This document shows, one piece after another, positions 10,003-24,002 of a stretch of 50,684 bases of DNA. The DNA comes from Acanthaster planci (Eukaryota > Echinodermata > Asteroidea > Valvatida > Acanthasteridae), in the NCBI RefSeq assembly GCF_001949145.1, contig NW_019091402.1:2723072-2773755 (forward strand), given 5' to 3'. Under the pieces are notes generated by a model. The model was not told the origin of the DNA, did not search any database, and worked only from the letters and a program-made list of their open reading frames with translations. The translations under genes were made by a program, and so were the position numbers. How positions within the stretch are numbered: the stretch's first letter is position 1; each line of letters begins with the position of its first letter.

Positions 10003-11068
10003 ATTATTGACCAACATGTAACTTTGCAAAGTCTGCAAATGTTCCGAGCACAAATACACCAAGAAACATCTCTCTGGAGTATAACCACGGAAAACATTTC
10101 TTTAAAAAACTATTTTGTTTTAAATGAAACACCAATTGCGACAATGACAGATGAGCAATAGAATATGACATAAAACTGTACATGTAGATTCCACTCAACA
10201 CGGATTCAGTGATGTGTTTGAACAGAATTGTTGCTTTACGTGTTACCAATGACATCTAATTCTCTGTAAGTCCATTGCAACAATATTTTGCCACTCTTCT
10301 TATGCTTACCACAACCTCTGTTTTTCAATGGTCTTTTTGTGCTCTTGTAATACCAATTTAACAGTTGAAAGTTATCTCGAGTGAATAAATTTTCCTAGAG
10401 CACACCAATAAGATTACTTTGACTCTGCCAATGACTGCAGTGTGTACTGGTGACAGCAACAATCGTCTTCCCTAAAGCTACTGTTATACATGTGCCACAT
10501 TTAAATAATCCAATGAACATGGGTAGAAATATGGTGGGGTGAGGGAAATCAACCAATAATTATTAAAGACCCTCTTTTGGCGCTCATGTGGGAAAAGATT
10601 TCCAGCAAAGTTTGAACGTTTTAAAGTGAAAAGAAGCATTAACAGAAACAATTATCTACAAATTAAGCTGATTTCCCAATATTTGATTTGTGCAACTGTA
10701 CATGACTTTCCAAACACTGCTTTGAAAAAACATTACTGAAAAAAGAGTTAAGTTTAACAAAAAATTGAGACTTTCATTCTGCTTCTGAAAATTTCTAAAA
10801 CGCTATTTTTCATTTAAAATTTTGCCATGATCCCAATAATAGCTTATCACACCTATTTTGATTTCTCATGAATTCTCATGATTATTTTCAGGGGTATATT
10901 TTGAATCATGTCATGTTTAGTTACTGCCTCACAAACAGCAAGAACGGTGTACGCGTTTCGTACGATTTTGTGGACTGAATGCATACTGGCATGTCACCTT
11001 CCTTTGACAGCATCCCACCTGTGATGACTTCCAGCATCCTATTGTTAAAACGTTGACACGCTCCAGTA

Positions 11069-14000
11069 TTACCCCAAATCACTGCTAGAGCTTGCTTCCA
11101 AGCTATTCCCTCTGCAAAACAACAGAAAAAGCAATTTCTATCATCCCAAATAAGTATTTAATGACCAAAGACAACTGAAACATTGCTCCAATGCTAAACA
11201 GCCCACGTGCACATTATGCCCAGTGATGACTGATGAGAGAGCATGCGAGGTTAACCAAAGAAAATGTCAAGCATTAACCCTAACACTCCTCAGTCCTCCA
11301 ACAGGTGAAGGATTGAGGAGTGTTAGGGTTAAGGCCCCTTTCCAGATCTACATTTTTTGAGTGCCTTGCGTACACAATGTGTTCAGGTGTTTCACTTTCA
11401 CTGGAACAAAAGTCAACTTTATTAACAGAACACCTGTGTGTGTTGTGTTCGGCTATCAAAATCACCCCGGAAGCGATTTTGACAGATCTGCAACACTTGG
11501 CGCATATGGAAAGGCACCTTTAACCCTGATTAAGCCAAATTCAACAAGATTCTATTGGATTTGTGGCAACCTCAAGGGCTGGTACTACATCTTTTAAAAT
11601 TGGGGAATAATTTTTGTATAAAACTGCTCAGAAACACCCGATGTAAACATACCTGCATTAGGAAATGCGATCACCGAGTAAATAACTCAATTTCTAGTCA
11701 TAAAACCAGTAATGTGCAATGTCTGTATTGAATTCCCAAAGCAGAACTCCACTGTGAGGGTTACCCAAAAACATGCAAATTTCACCATGCATTTAATTTG
11801 GGAAAACAGTCACCGTCATCATTACTACTGCGTAAACAAAACTCTCTACTTTTTGAAAGCATGAGAATGATGTGTTTTGGGTTTTTTTCCATTCTCCTGT
11901 GAAAAACAAGAAATAATTTAACAGGCTTGCAAATGAGTTTGTAATTTTATGGTGCGAATAGTGAACATTGCAAGAATGGGATGTTAAGAGCTGGGCAATG
12001 TGGATGCTAAAAGCAGGAGGAAGTTTAGAAGTGACTTCTTCAAGGTCGATACCAACAGGACCTATTTTCATAGAGCAGCTCAGCTGAAAACCTTGATTAG
12101 CAATTGTACTTGCTGAATAAACATCTACAAAGAACAAGTCGCAGGTAATACATACTCTGACAGAGTGTGAAATTAGGGTCCTATATTGGCCACTTTCCAA
12201 CCACTTTTGGTATTTGTCTGATCAAAAGCAAATGTGGTCGAACAAAAAATCTGAAGGAAATGCAAAGGAAAATCTTCGAAAAGCAGAAACCAATAGGTAT
12301 CTTTAACTCTCACTTTTCGGCCTGTGACATTAAAACTGTGCCAGTACGTTCTCATTTGACCTGTGCTGGTATATTTTGTCTGACCTGATTTCATGCACTG
12401 ATACCAACAATTTTTGGCTGGTAACCTGTTCTTCCACAGCAAATATCATCAGTGCTTGGCAAATTACTCAGCTCAGTAGCTCTATGGAATTGATCCAGTG
12501 GTGCACTATGCTTGCTGTGTCTTACTGCTATTCAATTTTGACATGTTGGATGAACAATTTTAATACAGTATTCTTATTTCAGTGACATATGCCTTTTCTG
12601 GACTTCAAGCATAAAAAAACCACATTTAGGGACGTGTAGCAGGTAAAATATTAAAATTAATATCACACATTCCAAAGCCTTAATGTCAAGTTTTAAAATG
12701 ATTCATTATTAAAAGTTTCTTTAATAATCTCTCAATATTTATCACAAAAGAACAGAATGGTTATTCTGCTAAATACTTTTAAAAAACAAGAGTAAAATTC
12801 ATTGTACAGTTGAGAATTTCCTTCGTTGTTAAACTTGACGGAAATAGAATGAAACTGTAACCTGACAAGAACACAATAACTTCAGGGTGACAAACGGTTC
12901 TGAAACGAAACGATGCACAACCATAGAGCTATATATAAAAACTGGAGCGCTGGCTCACGCACAAAGTATTGCCAGCTGGGTACATCCATGTTTGTGCGCA
13001 ACCTATGGAAAACTTGAAATTCTGTGAGGCTTTTGTACGGCTTTTTGCTTATCTGCATCTGTATTCAAGAACGATGTGTCAACAAAATCGATACGCAAAA
13101 AAACTTACGCACAATCAGTAAATGAGCATTTCATTTTGCTTTATGTATTGAACAATGCAAATGCAGGTGCGCGTGCACTGCAGATAATTTGGCGGTGACT
13201 CTTTAAATTGGATTTATTAAGCGGTACCCGATGCATATTGCATTTAGAGTACATGATTTGATATTTGTTCTGTCTGATTTCGAATGTTCTGCAAGCACAC
13301 ACATAGATTCAAAATGTCTTTGCCCATGACGGCGTTAAATTGTATCCGCGTGGAGATGAGAAGTTAGCTTTCTAGTAATTAAATATGACTCTATGACCAA
13401 CAAGTGACTATCATGCAACAGCAACAACAGGTTATCACTAATGAGAAGCATGCAGATGTCCCAATCATAATATCAACCACATACAGGGTGACAAAAGTCT
13501 ACTTGTTCATAAAATGATTTCTGTTTCCCCTCGGAAGGCTTTGACACTAAATCCCTGGGTAAGCGTGCCAGAGCTTTCCCGAATTCAACAAAATCCCTTT
13601 GCAGAGTCCCAAAGACACTGTTTGTATTTTTGCAGACTTCGGACAAAAGGCCTTATTTAAGACATGTTGTGAACAGCAAAATGCAAATGAAGCTAAATAA
13701 GATGATGAAAGTTTGAAGGTTGCGTCAATTGAAATGTTCATGGAGAGAGGCTCAGCACTAATTATGAAAGCGAGAAGCGTCTGAATGAATTTGAAATGTT
13801 ATGTCAGAAATACAAGGCATCGCCGAGCAATGGAATTTTTGGTGCAGTGAGAGAAAAAAAAAGAACTGGTTTCAGAAAAGCTAGGCTCTTGAAAACCACT
13901 TCCAAGCTACCAAACATTACAGAAAAACTGACTCTGCAAATTCCAGTTTAAAAGCAAACACCATAAGCACAGGGCATGCTATGTGAACCTACACTACTTA

Positions 14001-17000
14001 CATATTGCACCAACAGTTGGGGCATTATTATCACTACTGACCTCAACTGCAAATTGGCCTGGCCTGTGAGACAGTAGGAGTAGGGATGAGGTAACAGACA
14101 CAGTGACACGCACAGAGAGATAGAGAAAGAGGCAAAGTGCAAGGGGGGGGTTAGAGAAACAAAACACAATTGTGAGACTTCACCCCAAGACAATATGCCC
14201 ATCAAACACAATCACAATGTGGGCAGAACAAAACAAAAATCATTCTCAATTCCAACAACCAACTATTGAGTGTTGTAACATTCTAAATGACACATTTATA
14301 TCTTTATAAAAGAAAAAAAATACAGAGAAAAAAACCCAGAAACATCTACTATGGGGGGGGGGGTATTCAAAGTATGGCAAAAAAGTAGTAAGTTCAATGC
14401 ATTAGAAGAAATTCTATTGCAAGTACATTACATTTAGAACTTCTGAGTGAGGTTAGTCAGTAAAAAGGCACACTCTCATGCCCATACTTCTTTCCTATTA
14501 ATTCCATGCCAACGTGACAGAAACGGATCCACACTTCCACAAACTGCTTAAATTCAGTAGAATTTAATTTCAAATGTTTCAAAAATAGGAAAGGGCATTT
14601 TAAATGTGTTTACTACATGACCAAAGCCATTTCTTACATTTTCTGTTTGCTACTTCGTGCAAGCACTGCTCCAAAACGATTACTTGTGACTGATATTTTT
14701 TGGTTTATTTTATTTTCCCAGATATGTCTGGTAAACATGACGGAGTGTGTACTCTTAAATCTTTTTTGGCTTGTTGAATATGATCTAAAAGCTTGCAGAA
14801 ATTTCCACACACCAAAGGAGGCCAGTTAATTTCCCTTTAACCAGGCACAAAGCAAGAGACTGTGCTCAGTACAGTGCGTAAGTTGTGGAAGGAAGCTTCA
14901 TATACATAATGGACACCGTTATTAAGACAAACCCACCAAGTGGTTCTCAGTTAGTACTACCGATCTGCCCGATGTTATCGCAAACTTGTTAATTTGCTCT
15001 TTTTGCTGCAGGGATTTTCCCGAAAAAATTCCTTCTTGTGTGAAGTTCTTTTTCTCACCTCATAGGAAAGTCCATGACAATTTTGCTTTGACAGACCAAC
15101 TAGATATCCTCAAACTCAGAGACTCTAGTCATTGAAGTTGGCCCCCTAAATGTGTCAATACACGCAATTGTACTACAACAGCCAGGAAATAAAGAGAAAT
15201 CATCATATGACATGCTTATTTTTCCAACAGAGCATGTGTCAATACACAAGATGGCACTAAAACATCAAGGAAATAAAATTCTTAATATGGGAAATGTTCC
15301 TTTTGTAACCCTTCAAAGTTTAAGTGACTTCTTTATTTTGTAAATAAAACCTCATCTCCTTGTTTTTCGTGTTGTGTTGTGACATCATTTAAGAGGAAAA
15401 TGATCACAACCAAGTCCCCCCCTTTAAGTCACACCCATGCATAAACTTTACAAAGGGTAATAACGTCACTACTTTGGCTTTTGCCATTTCAACTTGTTCG
15501 TACGATGGCTCTTCAAATGCAGTTTCAAAGTTTCCCATTTCCAGACAACAGCAACAAGCCCGCACACCTAGTGTGCAGCCTTGCAACTCACTGCACACAA
15601 CTTGGCTGATAAACTTGAGCACAGCAAATCCAACCAATCATCTTGGCTCGCTTGACTATCATATGAGAAGTTAGCATTTCTATGAGGGATTCTGGCTACA
15701 AACAAATGCATGCTACATCAACAATTACAACACCGCACACCCACACGCACCAACTTCACCTACAATTTTGTGCTGCGGAAGGGGAGAGCTACACACATTG
15801 TCATGAGACACAACGGCCAAACAAATATTACACTTTTGACTCCAAATTGTCAAAGACTGAATGGTTACTTGGAGAAGGACACATCTGTACTTGATACTGA
15901 AAAAAATATTAAATGTGAAGAACCAAGGTATTACATGTACAAGTGTGTCACAGTCTCGAGGTCAAAGAATCAGAGACAGTACCAGGTGTTGCATGGAGGG
16001 ATTGGATCTGCGGCTATTGGACTGCATTGCTATGTGTCCATAGGCAGGGCATTTTACCACACTCACCTCTCCCTGTCAGAGTAGTACTTGGGTAACTAAT
16101 ATGGCATAGCAAGCTACTGTCAGTGCGATTAGAACGCAGGGATTCCTCTAAGGTTGCCTAGCATCACTGTGCACGCTTCTAAGGGGGTTAACGATGCACT
16201 GTGGAATGGCCTATAGACTTGCCAACATGTGAAAAACAGGAGGGAATAACGATAAGAAAGTAGCATCATTAATAAAATGAACACAAAAAGTTTCACCGAC
16301 CTGTGGCCGTGCTTGATGTGTATGAGCAGAAAGAAGGCCCCGAACAGGATGCATAGGGAGCCGGTGACAATGTAAGCAATACCCAGGAAACTGTTCTTGC
16401 CCCCGAGCCAAGAGGTGGTGGTTAGAACAATACTCTTGGTACCATCAAACATGTGAACCGGGTAGGCTGGTGCATTACAAAGAATCAGTTAAGAACTTAT
16501 AACAGAGGAGAGGGAAATGGACTCATCAGGAAAAAGGACTGAAACTGCTATGGTTGCATCAGGATTTGTCCTTCACTACCACTTTACAAGAAGTATGAAC
16601 GAAGTTGATGTAAATAACTTGGGACCAAAACCATGGTAAACAGGGCCAATTTCTGACTTTTCTTGCATAGTTGGGGGTGCAATGTCAAATTAGATGTTTT
16701 ATTAATGTTTGCTGCCTCAGATGATAATAGCCAAACTTTGTGTAAATTTCAGAGCAAATGACATTGTCAGGGTAACAACTGAGGCCACAATGGGACCAGA
16801 ATGGAAGGTGTCACTAAATTAATTTGCTTTTAGTATTGCAAATTAGAAACCAACTCTGACTTTCTGAAGACATTTTTGTTGGAACCAGCAATCTAATCTT
16901 GCAAAAAAAAAGTAATTTCTAAACGGGTAACAACAAAACCCTTGTAAATAATTTTAAAAGGATACAATAATCAATGCTCAGGGTGTAGTTTCCTTTTGGT

Positions 17001-20000
17001 AGACCCTTATCAAACACAGTGCCTTGCTGGATCACAACTTTACGGTGGAGTTTGCGGAATGTCGGCAGAGCGGCAGTGCGCATCCAGACAATGAAGTCTT
17101 CATTCTGGTAGCCACCTGAGACATTCTGGATGCTTGTCTGCCAGTTAGGAGGATGGGTTGTCCCATCAAATGCTGTGAGGATTTAAAACCATACCACAGT
17201 GTCAATACCAGTCACAGCCAAACCATTGAATTGCAGGAGATTTGTAAAAAACTTTCACAAGTCCAGGACTCTAAAGTTGAAAAGTTATGTTAACAGAGCT
17301 TTACATATTAACCTCATGTGCAAGTCAGTAGCATAGCGACATGGGTGCAGAGTGGTAAACTGACTGGGATAGATATCTGAAAAGGCAAATCTGGATTGCC
17401 GTTAAAGCCCCATCAGGACAAGGATGAAGCAATGGTGGTGGTAAAAATGCAAGGCAGCATGCAAATAAAGCCCCCCGGCCGTGCACCTGTTCATGTCCTG
17501 AATGAAATTCATCTTCAAGAAAGAGGAACTGCTGAAATCATTTGATACTTGAGGTGCTAGTTAGGTAGTTTCCACGAAGTATTAAATGATATTAATGGGA
17601 TTACTGTTGGCTGTGAAAAGGAAATAGTTTACTGAGTCAAAACATGCTACTCACATGGTGGGTTGCTGAACTTGGTCGTCCTATCACTATCCCAGGCTAT
17701 ACCACTCCCATTAAGCAGCACAGGTTCAAACATGTTACCGTCATCCAGATATGTGATATTAAATGTATCTGTGGAAAACAAAATGTAATCAGGAAGTAAG
17801 AGATGTGAAAACCATATTGGGAATGGAGGATTGAGGACTGTTAGGGTCAAGTATTATGATTTTTAAGAAAATGTTTACGTTTATTCGACAATTTCACTGG
17901 GTGTAATAAGTGTTGGTAGTCCTGAGGGACCACCTATCGCATGCACTGCATCTTACCGTTAAAGAGACTGTTTGCAATGGCACCACAAGGTGCGACAGGT
18001 ATGGGATCCGTGCCGTTGTTGGCATTCTCTACGTCTCTTCTTTCATACGGTTTGCAGTCGGTGCTGACGTCAGTCTGAGAAGCTTCCACCCCAAGTAGCT
18101 GTAGATCGTCCCGAGAGTTCACGTACCGGCGGTGGTTCTGGTAGTAATTGGTCAGCTTGTACAGCATGTAGACCTCGCCCTAAGACAAAAAAAGAAAAGA
18201 TTTTTACAAAATTATGTAAGTCACCAATAAAATTATGTTTTTCATATCAGTCCGCGGTTCATCCCATTAGGAATGATAAACAAACAGACAAGAAAAGTCC
18301 GAGACTGAAAAAGGGAAGGGATCAATTCAGCCAAGTGATTTTCCTGTCTTTCAAAGCTGCAACTTGGGTGCTACCTTACACTTACATAATAAACACTCCT
18401 ACCAAGCCAAATGGAGTTCACTCAAGAACTACAGAGGGTCACACAGCAGTGTTTCTTCCATGTGGAGGTTAGATTGAACCTAGGTTATAGTGGCTGAGTT
18501 CATGCGTGTGGATTCTGCATTTTGGATGTGTTTTTTTCCTCTGATTTTTTGTTGTCCAAGCGACTGGAACTCCTATGATTAAAACCAATGGCACCATGTT
18601 GCAACAGAAATGTAAATTAAGATGTCCCCCTCCCCCTAAATAACCTAAAATACACACTCTCACATCAAACATACTTTATCTACAAGCAGTCAACTCAGTT
18701 CTTCCAAAAGTTTGATTTCTTTGAAATCCTATTCAGAACGATTCTCAAGTGTTTCTGTTTTGTTGTAAAGTTTTCTTAAGCAGCATTCTTCAAATCACTT
18801 TCAATGCTCTCGCTCTCTTGCAATTACGTGTTTGAATGGATCTTGCCACTTGTTGTGTAAAAAACCAAACTAAACGGGCCGCCCTGATATGCATTACGGA
18901 ATCTGCAATTTGTAATACCCTTACCTCCATCGCAGTGTCCAGTTCAAACCTCACAGCGCACCTGCAGGTGATGCCCATGTTGGGCTGACTATCAAACAAA
19001 TCTTTGCAGGTTGTTGTCTCATTAGTAGTGGTGTTCTCAAAGGTGCAGGAGGTGTAATCTACTTCCTTTTCTTGCACCTGTCATAATGAACCAGCACAAA
19101 ATGAATTGGTTTCAGCAGGTTTCCATCACGGCTTGACTCAACCCTCCATTGAAATGGTCAAAATACATTCAATGTAATCAGTTCCCTGTGATATCTTTTG
19201 GCAGACAAAACAGCATCCACTGACATTTCTAAGAGGAAGTTCTACATTGTAGATCTAACGGGTATGAGAAACAACATAAATCACCAGGTGTGGGTTAACG
19301 ATTGAACACAAACACAACTTAATACCACTCAAGGTGAGATGTTTACATGTATTTAATTTGAGGAGTTTGTCAGAAAATTGGAAACTCCCTAATGACTAAG
19401 TATTACCCAATATCAAATTTAAAGGCTGGGCTTTAAAGATCAATCACATTGCTTTGACATAAAATGGTTATTTAACAAGGAATTGGTCATTGGTACCCGC
19501 ATCACAACCAGTGTGGCAGCTTCTCTTCCCATTTATTTAAAAAAAAAATGTCATTTTGGGAGTTCAGTTCCACCGCGAGAATGCTCCGAGAAAAAAAATG
19601 CGTCAATGAGGGCAGCAAACAAATCTAGTGATTTGATGATGTCACAATATGGTTCTTGTCCCTCAGAATTTCTTGACTTTGCTGCTTTATGGGGGCTTTA
19701 TAGGGGATTTATAGCACCAAAAACAGAGGAAGTAAGTTAAATATCATTTTTGGCAAATGACTGTGGCCGTCTGCCTGAAATTCATCAGACCTTACTCCAG
19801 ATCAAATTGGAATGGTTCAACTTTATCATAATCATATGTTTCAGTGTTGATCAACATGTTGATCAACATTGTCGATGGAAAAGTAATTCCAAGTCGTTCT
19901 CACTATCCGACCTCTTCCAATCTACAGTTAAGTGCAAGCATGCACAGTGCTGACATACGCAGACGCGTTTGCCCTGAAATAATGAAACAGTCGTATAACA

Positions 20001-23000
20001 GCAGAGCCGTAGTGTGACGTCATCAAACAGGCTTCTATTGGATGCTCCTGAAGACTTTTGTTTCAGTTTGCCTGATATGAAGGAGGACTTCAACTCTTGC
20101 TTTTGACGTCAGGAGCAATCTTTATTTAGTTTTTACATAATAGACTGTTTTAAAAATAACTAAATTTCATAAAAAATGATATTGTGAATTACCAATGTGA
20201 TTGATCTTTAAATTTTAAATATTATGGTGTAAAAATAGTCCCATTTGAAACAAACATAATGACAGAAACAGTACATTTGCATTTAAATCTGAATTTAAAT
20301 CTAATTGAAATCAATTCTTCCAACTCTGCAAGTTTCTTAGAAACTATTACTTGGCCTAGTGTAATTCTCTTTGAGGAGGTTGTGGTTGGGAAGAGTTATG
20401 CCTGTTCTGCTTACATTGTTTGAAGTAACGAGGAACAGAGCACCAAGCGGCACAAATATGATGCCAATGATGAAAAAAGCCGGTAAAACCGTGCCAGCTG
20501 TTAGGATGGGCTGCCACGCTGGTAGCCTCTGCTGCTTGAAGGCAGTGTCTGTGAATGAAAACCAGTCAAGGGAATCAGAAGAGTTGTTGTGAAGCAGCCT
20601 TCTACATGTATAGGCCTAGATTGGCAATGCATATAGTGCACATTTTGCAATGTGACACGCCGTACCATCACGTTATGGCTTCCAAAACTATAGCCTATGC
20701 TCAGAGCCACTATGTATAAAAAGTAATGTGACTGGTTCACCGTGAGTGCGCTGCATGAATGACTTTTTATGAGCAACATTGTCATTGGGTCACCAGAGTT
20801 GAACCCAAGTCTGAGTCCAGAATTACTTGCCTTGAGTCCGAGCCTAAGTCTTGAGTCACTTGCCTTAAGTCCAAGTCATAGTTTCAAGTTGTAGCAGCTG
20901 AGATTAAGGCTAACATGCCAGTACAACTGTTCATGGAGTAGTACCCCTTGAACTGTGGGGTTTATCGTCAATGCCATGCTCCCATTTATAAAAGTGCACA
21001 GCGGAGATTGAACCCAACAGTTCTGGGGACGTGGTGAGGTAACTTAGATAGTTTAACTTCAAAATTGTTACTTCCAAATTGTTTGGTTCTGGATCTACCC
21101 TAAGTAACTTGTAAGTTGGAACTTGCACAAGTTGCAGGCCTACATCAGTCCGAGTGATGAGGACTCTATGAATCGCCTCTTCAAACATTTGGACATGGTC
21201 AGCCAATATAGCCAGTGCAAATATGACAAGTTTTTGTGTGTATTAACCCTAACCCCCAAGGCTCCTGCACTAGAAAGCACACTGAACCTCACAAAATCCA
21301 ACAGGTTCATGTACTTGTCTATGTACTTGTACATGCAGGTTAGTGTACCAAACCTGATAAACTCCAACAGAATGAGCACGTTGGAGTTTGAATGATATGG
21401 TATGGATGGATCTATGCAGTATAGGATGACTTGCACTGAACAGTAACAAACCTGACAAAATCAAGCATAATCCAACAATTGGTACAGCAAGCCAGACACT
21501 GCACACAATGACCTGTGTGTGTCCCAACTCACACAGAATCCAGCACCATTTCCCTGGGCCTTTCATCCCAAGTCTCATAAAATTCAACAAGTTCATCAGG
21601 TACAGTACCAAACCTGACAAAATCAAGCATAGTCCAACAATTGGTACAGCAAGCCAAACACTGCACACAATGAACCCTGTATGTCCTAACTCACACAGAA
21701 TCCAACACCATCTCCCTGGGCAATTCATCCGAAGTCTCACAAAATTCAACAAGTTCCTTGGGTACGGTACCAAACCTGCCAAAACCTCACAAAACCTGCT
21801 GTTGGAGTATGGCAGGTTTGGGGCAGTTAGGGTTAATGCACTTGTTGTCCAGTTACTTTTACGTCAAGAGATGCCCGTCTTCAAAATTTTCACACCCTAA
21901 CGTTACATTCATCTGCAACTCACTAGGGAACATGGCATGGCAGGAGAGAAATCCCCATTTTACATTGTAAATCATGTGGGTAGAGTTCAGCTTAAAGCCA
22001 ATTCGTAATGAGGGGCCTGGCAACTCAACTACATGTATATGTTAATGGACGTTACTCCTTGCCCAGAAAGACTAATGTTAGGTGTCTCTTCTATTAAAGT
22101 AGCGAGTTCAACAGAACTATTAGATCACACAGTCTTATCTGCTGGTGTGTAAAAACTCGATGACAAAAGCCCCCAGTAAAAGTAGTAATTTCCAATACTT
22201 CACCTTAAATTTGTGATGCTCTTGTAGCCAAGAACTTTCTCTTTCAAAATGTGTCATTAGTTTGGACTAAATTGCTGTCTAACACCCGAAAAATACATTG
22301 GAAAGAACAATGAGTCAGAGAGTTTCGCAATCAAGTGGTAGCGGCTTCACTGGAGGACACCATTTTGCAAATCAATCCTCAAAAACTTTAGAACTTTGAG
22401 TTCTCTTCCTCTTCCAGTAAACACCCTCAAAGTTGTTTTTATGCAATATTCTCATCAAAGAAGCTATGAGCTTTTGACTGACACCAAAGTTGTCCAAACT
22501 TCACAGGTAATTTCACTAAAAAACATGTTAAAGTCACACCATTTCCATGACATGGATTTTCATGTTGTTTTCACTTTCAAGTTTTCAATCACTCCAGTCC
22601 AAAATTGTTTACACAACAGTATACTTACTTGTACATGTAACAGTTACTTCAACAGAAGTTAATTAGTCTTGAAATCCATAATATATGGCAACTTATTGGC
22701 CGCAAAGATTATTCTAGCATTACTGACAGTATTTACAGGCCATCATTTTCATGATAGTAGGCTTCAGCTGGGAACTAATAAAAGGATGCAAGTTTCATTC
22801 TTTTCAAAGGAATGAATGTAAACAAAACTTACTGAGAACCACACTCTTACCAGTACAGTAGATTCAAACATTCATACAAGCTATTAAGGTGATTTATAGT
22901 TTTATACACAAATGAATTTCTCTTGAGGTTACCGCACCTTTCCGTGGCCCACTGAGGTTTGTGCATAGCCCTATACTTGTCTTGATCCAGACTCGTACAA

Positions 23001-23999
23001 GGGGATTTTCAATGTGAGCAGCATGGTACCGACCAGCAGCATTAGACTTAGAGTACACTGTTCGAAACGTCGAGTTATTCCCCGGTTCTTCTCAGAACCA
23101 CACATACTCAAAGAAGAGATAAATACATGGTGTTACCGCAATATTTACTACAGATCTAGTTTCTTTCACCATGAAAACCTTTAAGTCTTAAAGCATTAGA
23201 CTTCCTCAGTCCAGCGCGGTATGTTTTGTGGCTTCGGGTAACAATAAGAACATGTAAAGGGCCTATCCCATTTGCCTGCAATTTTCTATACACACAAAAC
23301 GTGTTTTTTCATTTTTTTTTATACATTTATCTTTGTTTAGGCCTAATACTTATATATATCATTATCAAAAATGCATAGAGAACAAAATTGAGGTTTATTC
23401 AGTCATTTATACACCATCAACATGGAATAATTTTTTTAAGGATTATTTTTTTCGACGGACCGACCCTATCTCAAGTGGTAAAAGAAACAAGAACCATAGA
23501 ATTTAATAAGGGCGCCCTTATTATTGCCAGAAAAAAACTAAAATCCGCCGTCTCCCTAGTAATGGGATCCCCAAATATACAATCCCCATGGACAGCAACA
23601 ATAGGAATTGGAGGGGTCTCGTAAAGACAACACTTGTAGAGAACGGGACCTCTAATGAAACTGCAACTGGCTTGGCCTAGGCCCCTATATAAAAAAGGCT
23701 ATAACTTAGTTAGGCCCCTAGCTATGGCCTAAAATTAAAATAGTATAGACTAGGCCCTAGCAGTATAGTGTGTAGCGCGCGCCGCGCGCTAACGTTAACG
23801 GAGCTACGGAGACTACTGAACAGTTTGGAGTGCCTAATAGGTTGCTTTCCTCTCGAATCGACTTACTTGCAGGCTTGTTGGTCTTTTTCTTTTCTTCTTT
23901 TTCCTCTTCATGACCATTCACTTTTGCGGTGGAGTTAGAATTTTCCGGTTCAGCAGCAGACTTGGCAGATGCTGTCTGCCTTTCCCGTAGCTCCGCCAT
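11069..23999 (-). CDS. TMEM30: TMEM30/CDC50 family P4-ATPase beta subunit (8 exons)
   Basis: CDC50 proteins pair with P4-ATPase phospholipid flippases and are needed for their exit from the ER and their activity. Coding exons, 5' to 3': 23999-23867, 20548-20415, 19077-18925, 18179-17957, 17768-17655, 17172-16966, 16466-16301, 11111-11069. Phases agree throughout, giving 390 residues. Layout: charged lysine/glutamate-rich N-tail; [12 protein letters not shown] leading into TM1 (about 60-86); a large extracellular domain with paired cysteines ([14 protein letters not shown]) and N-glycosylation sites (NTT, NET, NIT, NGS, NVS, NYT); [13 protein letters not shown]; then [17 protein letters not shown] and TM2 (about 348-372). 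The last exon adds a 14-residue polar tail, [14 protein letters not shown], of similar length to the vertebrate tail. Its acceptor has an excellent pyrimidine tract, but the terminal exon is inferred. Exon 6 has a weak donor (GTATCC). Confidence 0.9.
11275..11332. repeat. 58-bp hairpin with TTAACCCTAACA ends
   Basis: TTAACCCTAACACTCCTCAG and its complement CTGAGGAGTGTTAGGGTTAA (one mismatch) are separated by about 11 bases. Related half-sites occur at 17825-17850 and 21240-21255. It lies in the last TMEM30 intron. It resembles a telomere-motif hairpin but is not a telomeric array. Confidence 0.8.
15332..15337 (-). terminator. Poly(A) signal after alternative TMEM30 exon
   Basis: AATAAA on the minus strand, 67-72 nt downstream of the stop at 15404. 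It matters only if the upstream exon is used. Confidence 0.35.
15404..15590 (-). CDS. Candidate alternative terminal exon of TMEM30
   Basis: An acceptor (GCCAAGTTGTGTGCAG) at 15591-15592 opens into exactly the phase left by TMEM30 exon 7 (one base needed). The frame stays open for 61 codons to TGA at 15404-15406. The reading includes [18 protein letters not shown] and [13 protein letters not shown], a cysteine cluster followed by an acidic then basic stretch. AATAAA lies at 15337-15332, about 70 nt beyond the stop. Use of this exon would swap the short 14-residue cytosolic tail for one of about 62 residues. Phase, acceptor and poly(A) signal are seen; expression is inference. It could be a chance open frame. 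Confidence 0.35.
20803..20888. repeat. AAGTC/GAGTC-rich degenerate simple repeat
   Basis: Irregular repeats of AAGTC, GAGTC and CTTGAGTC over about 85 bp in the first TMEM30 intron. A similar patch occurs at 35040-35115. No coding or RNA signal. Confidence 0.7.
21447..21771. repeat. Two-copy tandem repeat, period 162 bp
   Basis: AAACCTGACAAAATCAAGCA recurs exactly 162 bp apart (about 21449 and 21611), with a third partial start at about 21773. The copies differ at scattered positions. The period is divisible by three, so both strands carry long open frames through it (minus strand 21782-21270, plus strand 21508-21900), which show as an internally repeated 54-residue unit. It lies in the first TMEM30 intron, so the frames are probably a by-product of the tandem structure. 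Confidence 0.85.
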
Positions 24000-24002
24000 T
24001 TT
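23993..24002 (-). promoter_or_regulatory. YY1-like motif over the TMEM30 start codon
   Basis: AAAATGGCGG on the minus strand contains the TMEM30 ATG. It matches the AAnATGGCG core bound by YY1 near animal start codons and is also a good translation context. The GC-richer DNA upstream (24000-24060, no TATA box) fits a TATA-less promoter. Confidence 0.45.

Larger units (their letters stand above)
11112..16300 (-). other. Long last intron of TMEM30
   Basis: A 5.2 kb intron, unusually long for this gene, where most introns are 0.2-3.3 kb. It is AT-rich, with a poly-G tract near 14354 and a TG/CA-rich patch near 14095-14130. It contains the hairpin at 11275 and the candidate alternative terminal exon at 15404-15590. 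I see no RNA gene or other coding exon in the remainder. Confidence 0.7.
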
